Assembly (NCBI GenBank): GCA_019689975.1
Contig: JADGGK010000033.1
Span: 1 to 33,109 of the forward strand
Direction: 5' to 3'
Source of the DNA: Pseudolabrys sp.
Lineage (GTDB): Bacteria; Pseudomonadota; Alphaproteobacteria; Rhizobiales; Xanthobacteraceae
DNA length: 33,109 nt
Below the pieces are notes generated by a model, which made no database searches, was not told the DNA's origin, and was given only the letters and a program-made list of their open reading frames with translations. Position 1 is the first letter of the stretch. Each line of letters starts with the position of its first letter. The position numbers and the translations under genes are program-made. Below, piece after piece: positions 32,260-33,109 of the stretch.

Positions 32260-33109
32260 ATGTCGTTCCTCCTTGCCCACCTTTCCGATCCGCACCTTGC
32301 GCCGCTTCCGCCGCCACGCCTGTCGGAGCTGTGCGGCAAGCGCCTTACCGGCTATATCAACTGGCGGCGGAACCGGCGCTTCCTCCACGACCGCACATCC
32401 CTCGACCTGCTCACCGCGGACCTGAAAGCGCAACGCGCCGACCACGTCGCCGTGACCGGGGACATCGTCAATATCGCGGCGGCAGCCGAGTTCCCGCCCG
32501 GCGCAGCATGGCTTGCGGAGCTTGGCCCGCCCGACGGCGTGAGCTTCGTGCCCGGCAATCACGACGCCTATGTGGCCGATGGCGCACGCCAAGCCGCACG
32601 AACCTTCAGCGCATTCATGAGCGGCGACGAAGGCTCCGCCCAATTTCCATATATTCGACGGCGCGGCCTGCTCGGCCTTATTGGCCTTTCCTCCGGCGTG
32701 CCGACGGGTCTCGGCATGGCCACCGGCTATCTCGGCGAGGCGCAGATCGCGGCACTCGCCGAACGACTCAGACAGCTCAGAAAGGAGGGCCGATTCCGCG
32801 TGGTTTTGATTCATCATCCGCCCGCAAGCGAGGCTGCTCGGCACAAGCGGTTGATAGACGCCGCCCTGCTCAAGCGGGCGATCGCGGCCGAGGGCGCCGA
32901 GCTGCTGCTGCACGGCCATGATCACAAGCCGATGCTGAACTGGCTCGACGGACCGCAGGATACCCGCGTGCCTGCGGTGGGGGTGGCCTCCGCATCAGCG
33001 TCGCCGCTTACCACCCGCCATCCCGCCGGGTACAATCTCTATCGCATTGACGGCGCCGACGGGGCTTGGAGCTGCGAAATGATTGCCCGCGTTCTTACCC
33101 CTGAAGGCC
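32260..33109 (+). CDS. metallophosphoesterase (calcineurin-like), cut by the window edge
   Basis: The frame from the ATG at 32260 stays open to the last base, giving 283 residues without a stop, so the 3' end lies outside. All five metallophosphoesterase motifs are visible in order: SDPH (D-x-H), GDIVN, GNHD, IHHPP and GHDH. These bind two metals and hydrolyse phosphomonoesters or phosphodiesters such as cyclic nucleotides or lipids. GAGGAAG about 7 bases upstream supports the start. No signal peptide is seen, so the protein is probably cytoplasmic. It is 112 bp behind mbfA on the same strand. The substrate is unknown. Confidence 0.9.
   Translation, partial: MSFLLAHLSDPHLAPLPPPRLSELCGKRLTGYINWRRNRRFLHDRTSLDLLTADLKAQRADHVAVTGDIVNIAAAAEFPPGAAWLAELGPPDGVSFVPGNHDAYVADGARQAARTFSAFMSGDEGSAQFPYIRRRGLLGLIGLSSGVPTGLGMATGYLGEAQIAALAERLRQLRKEGRFRVVLIHHPPASEAARHKRLIDAALLKRAIAAEGAELLLHGHDHKPMLNWLDGPQDTRVPAVGVASASASPLTTRHPAGYNLYRIDGADGAWSCEMIARVLTPEG

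Noticed and set aside
32208-32921. 237-codon plus-strand frame and its antisense partner at the right end
   Set aside because: Both are out of frame with the metallophosphoesterase, whose five motifs and ribosome-binding site are clear in the frame starting at 32260.

Overview
The window looks like a chromosomal stretch of an alphaproteobacterium of the order Hyphomicrobiales, probably near Bradyrhizobium, Rhodoplanes or Pseudolabrys. This is inferred from high-GC coding sequence, a membrane-bound ferritin-like iron exporter gene (mbfA) with an Irr-type palindrome in its promoter, and degenerate copies of a dispersed repeat (core CGACGAAGCAATCC) familiar from Bradyrhizobium-like genomes. I see 26 protein genes with good support, one of them cut by the right edge. 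There is also one transposase remnant, and no tRNA, rRNA, CRISPR array or intact insertion sequence.

Layout. (1) 37-5044, plus: an ABC importer of the SsuABC/TauABC/NMT1 type with two different permeases, an ATPase and a Tat-exported binding protein, followed by a cytoplasmic LVIVD-repeat beta-propeller protein. (2) 5120-8058, minus: a second NMT1-type importer in the order binding protein, ATPase, permease. (3) 8417-13345: a short MetF-like protein (minus) divergent from a plus-strand run of two GctAB/IpdAB-like CoA-transferase-fold subunits and two Gfo/Idh/MocA dehydrogenases. (4) 13510-18033: an ACMSD-type amidohydrolase and a malate/L-lactate dehydrogenase-family oxidoreductase (minus), divergent from a lone molybdenum-hydroxylase large subunit (plus). 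(5) 18390-28140, minus: eight collinear genes for a CaiB/BaiF CoA-transferase, a crotonase-fold protein, an iron/polyamine-type (Fbp-like) ABC importer, an MmgE/PrpD protein, an SDR and an aldehyde dehydrogenase. (6) 28300-33109: housekeeping-like genes: GNAT acetyltransferase, glutathionyl-hydroquinone reductase, Nudix hydrolase, MbfA and a metallophosphoesterase.

Regions 1 to 5 read as an accessory catabolic island. Three uptake systems for small, probably anionic compounds lie among enzymes that attach or move CoA, hydrate or dehydrate, oxidise alcohols and aldehydes, and cleave or decarboxylate. No transcriptional regulator is encoded here, so substrate and control cannot be read from the sequence. 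Several enzymes lack the usual catalytic residues of their families: the SDR lacks Ser and Tyr, the crotonase lacks both Glu, and the CoA-transferase-like pair appears to lack its Glu. The pathway chemistry may therefore not be the textbook one. I found no clearly new type of system. The best candidate for undescribed biology is the eight-gene transporter-plus-CoA operon, together with the IpdAB-like/Gfo operon.
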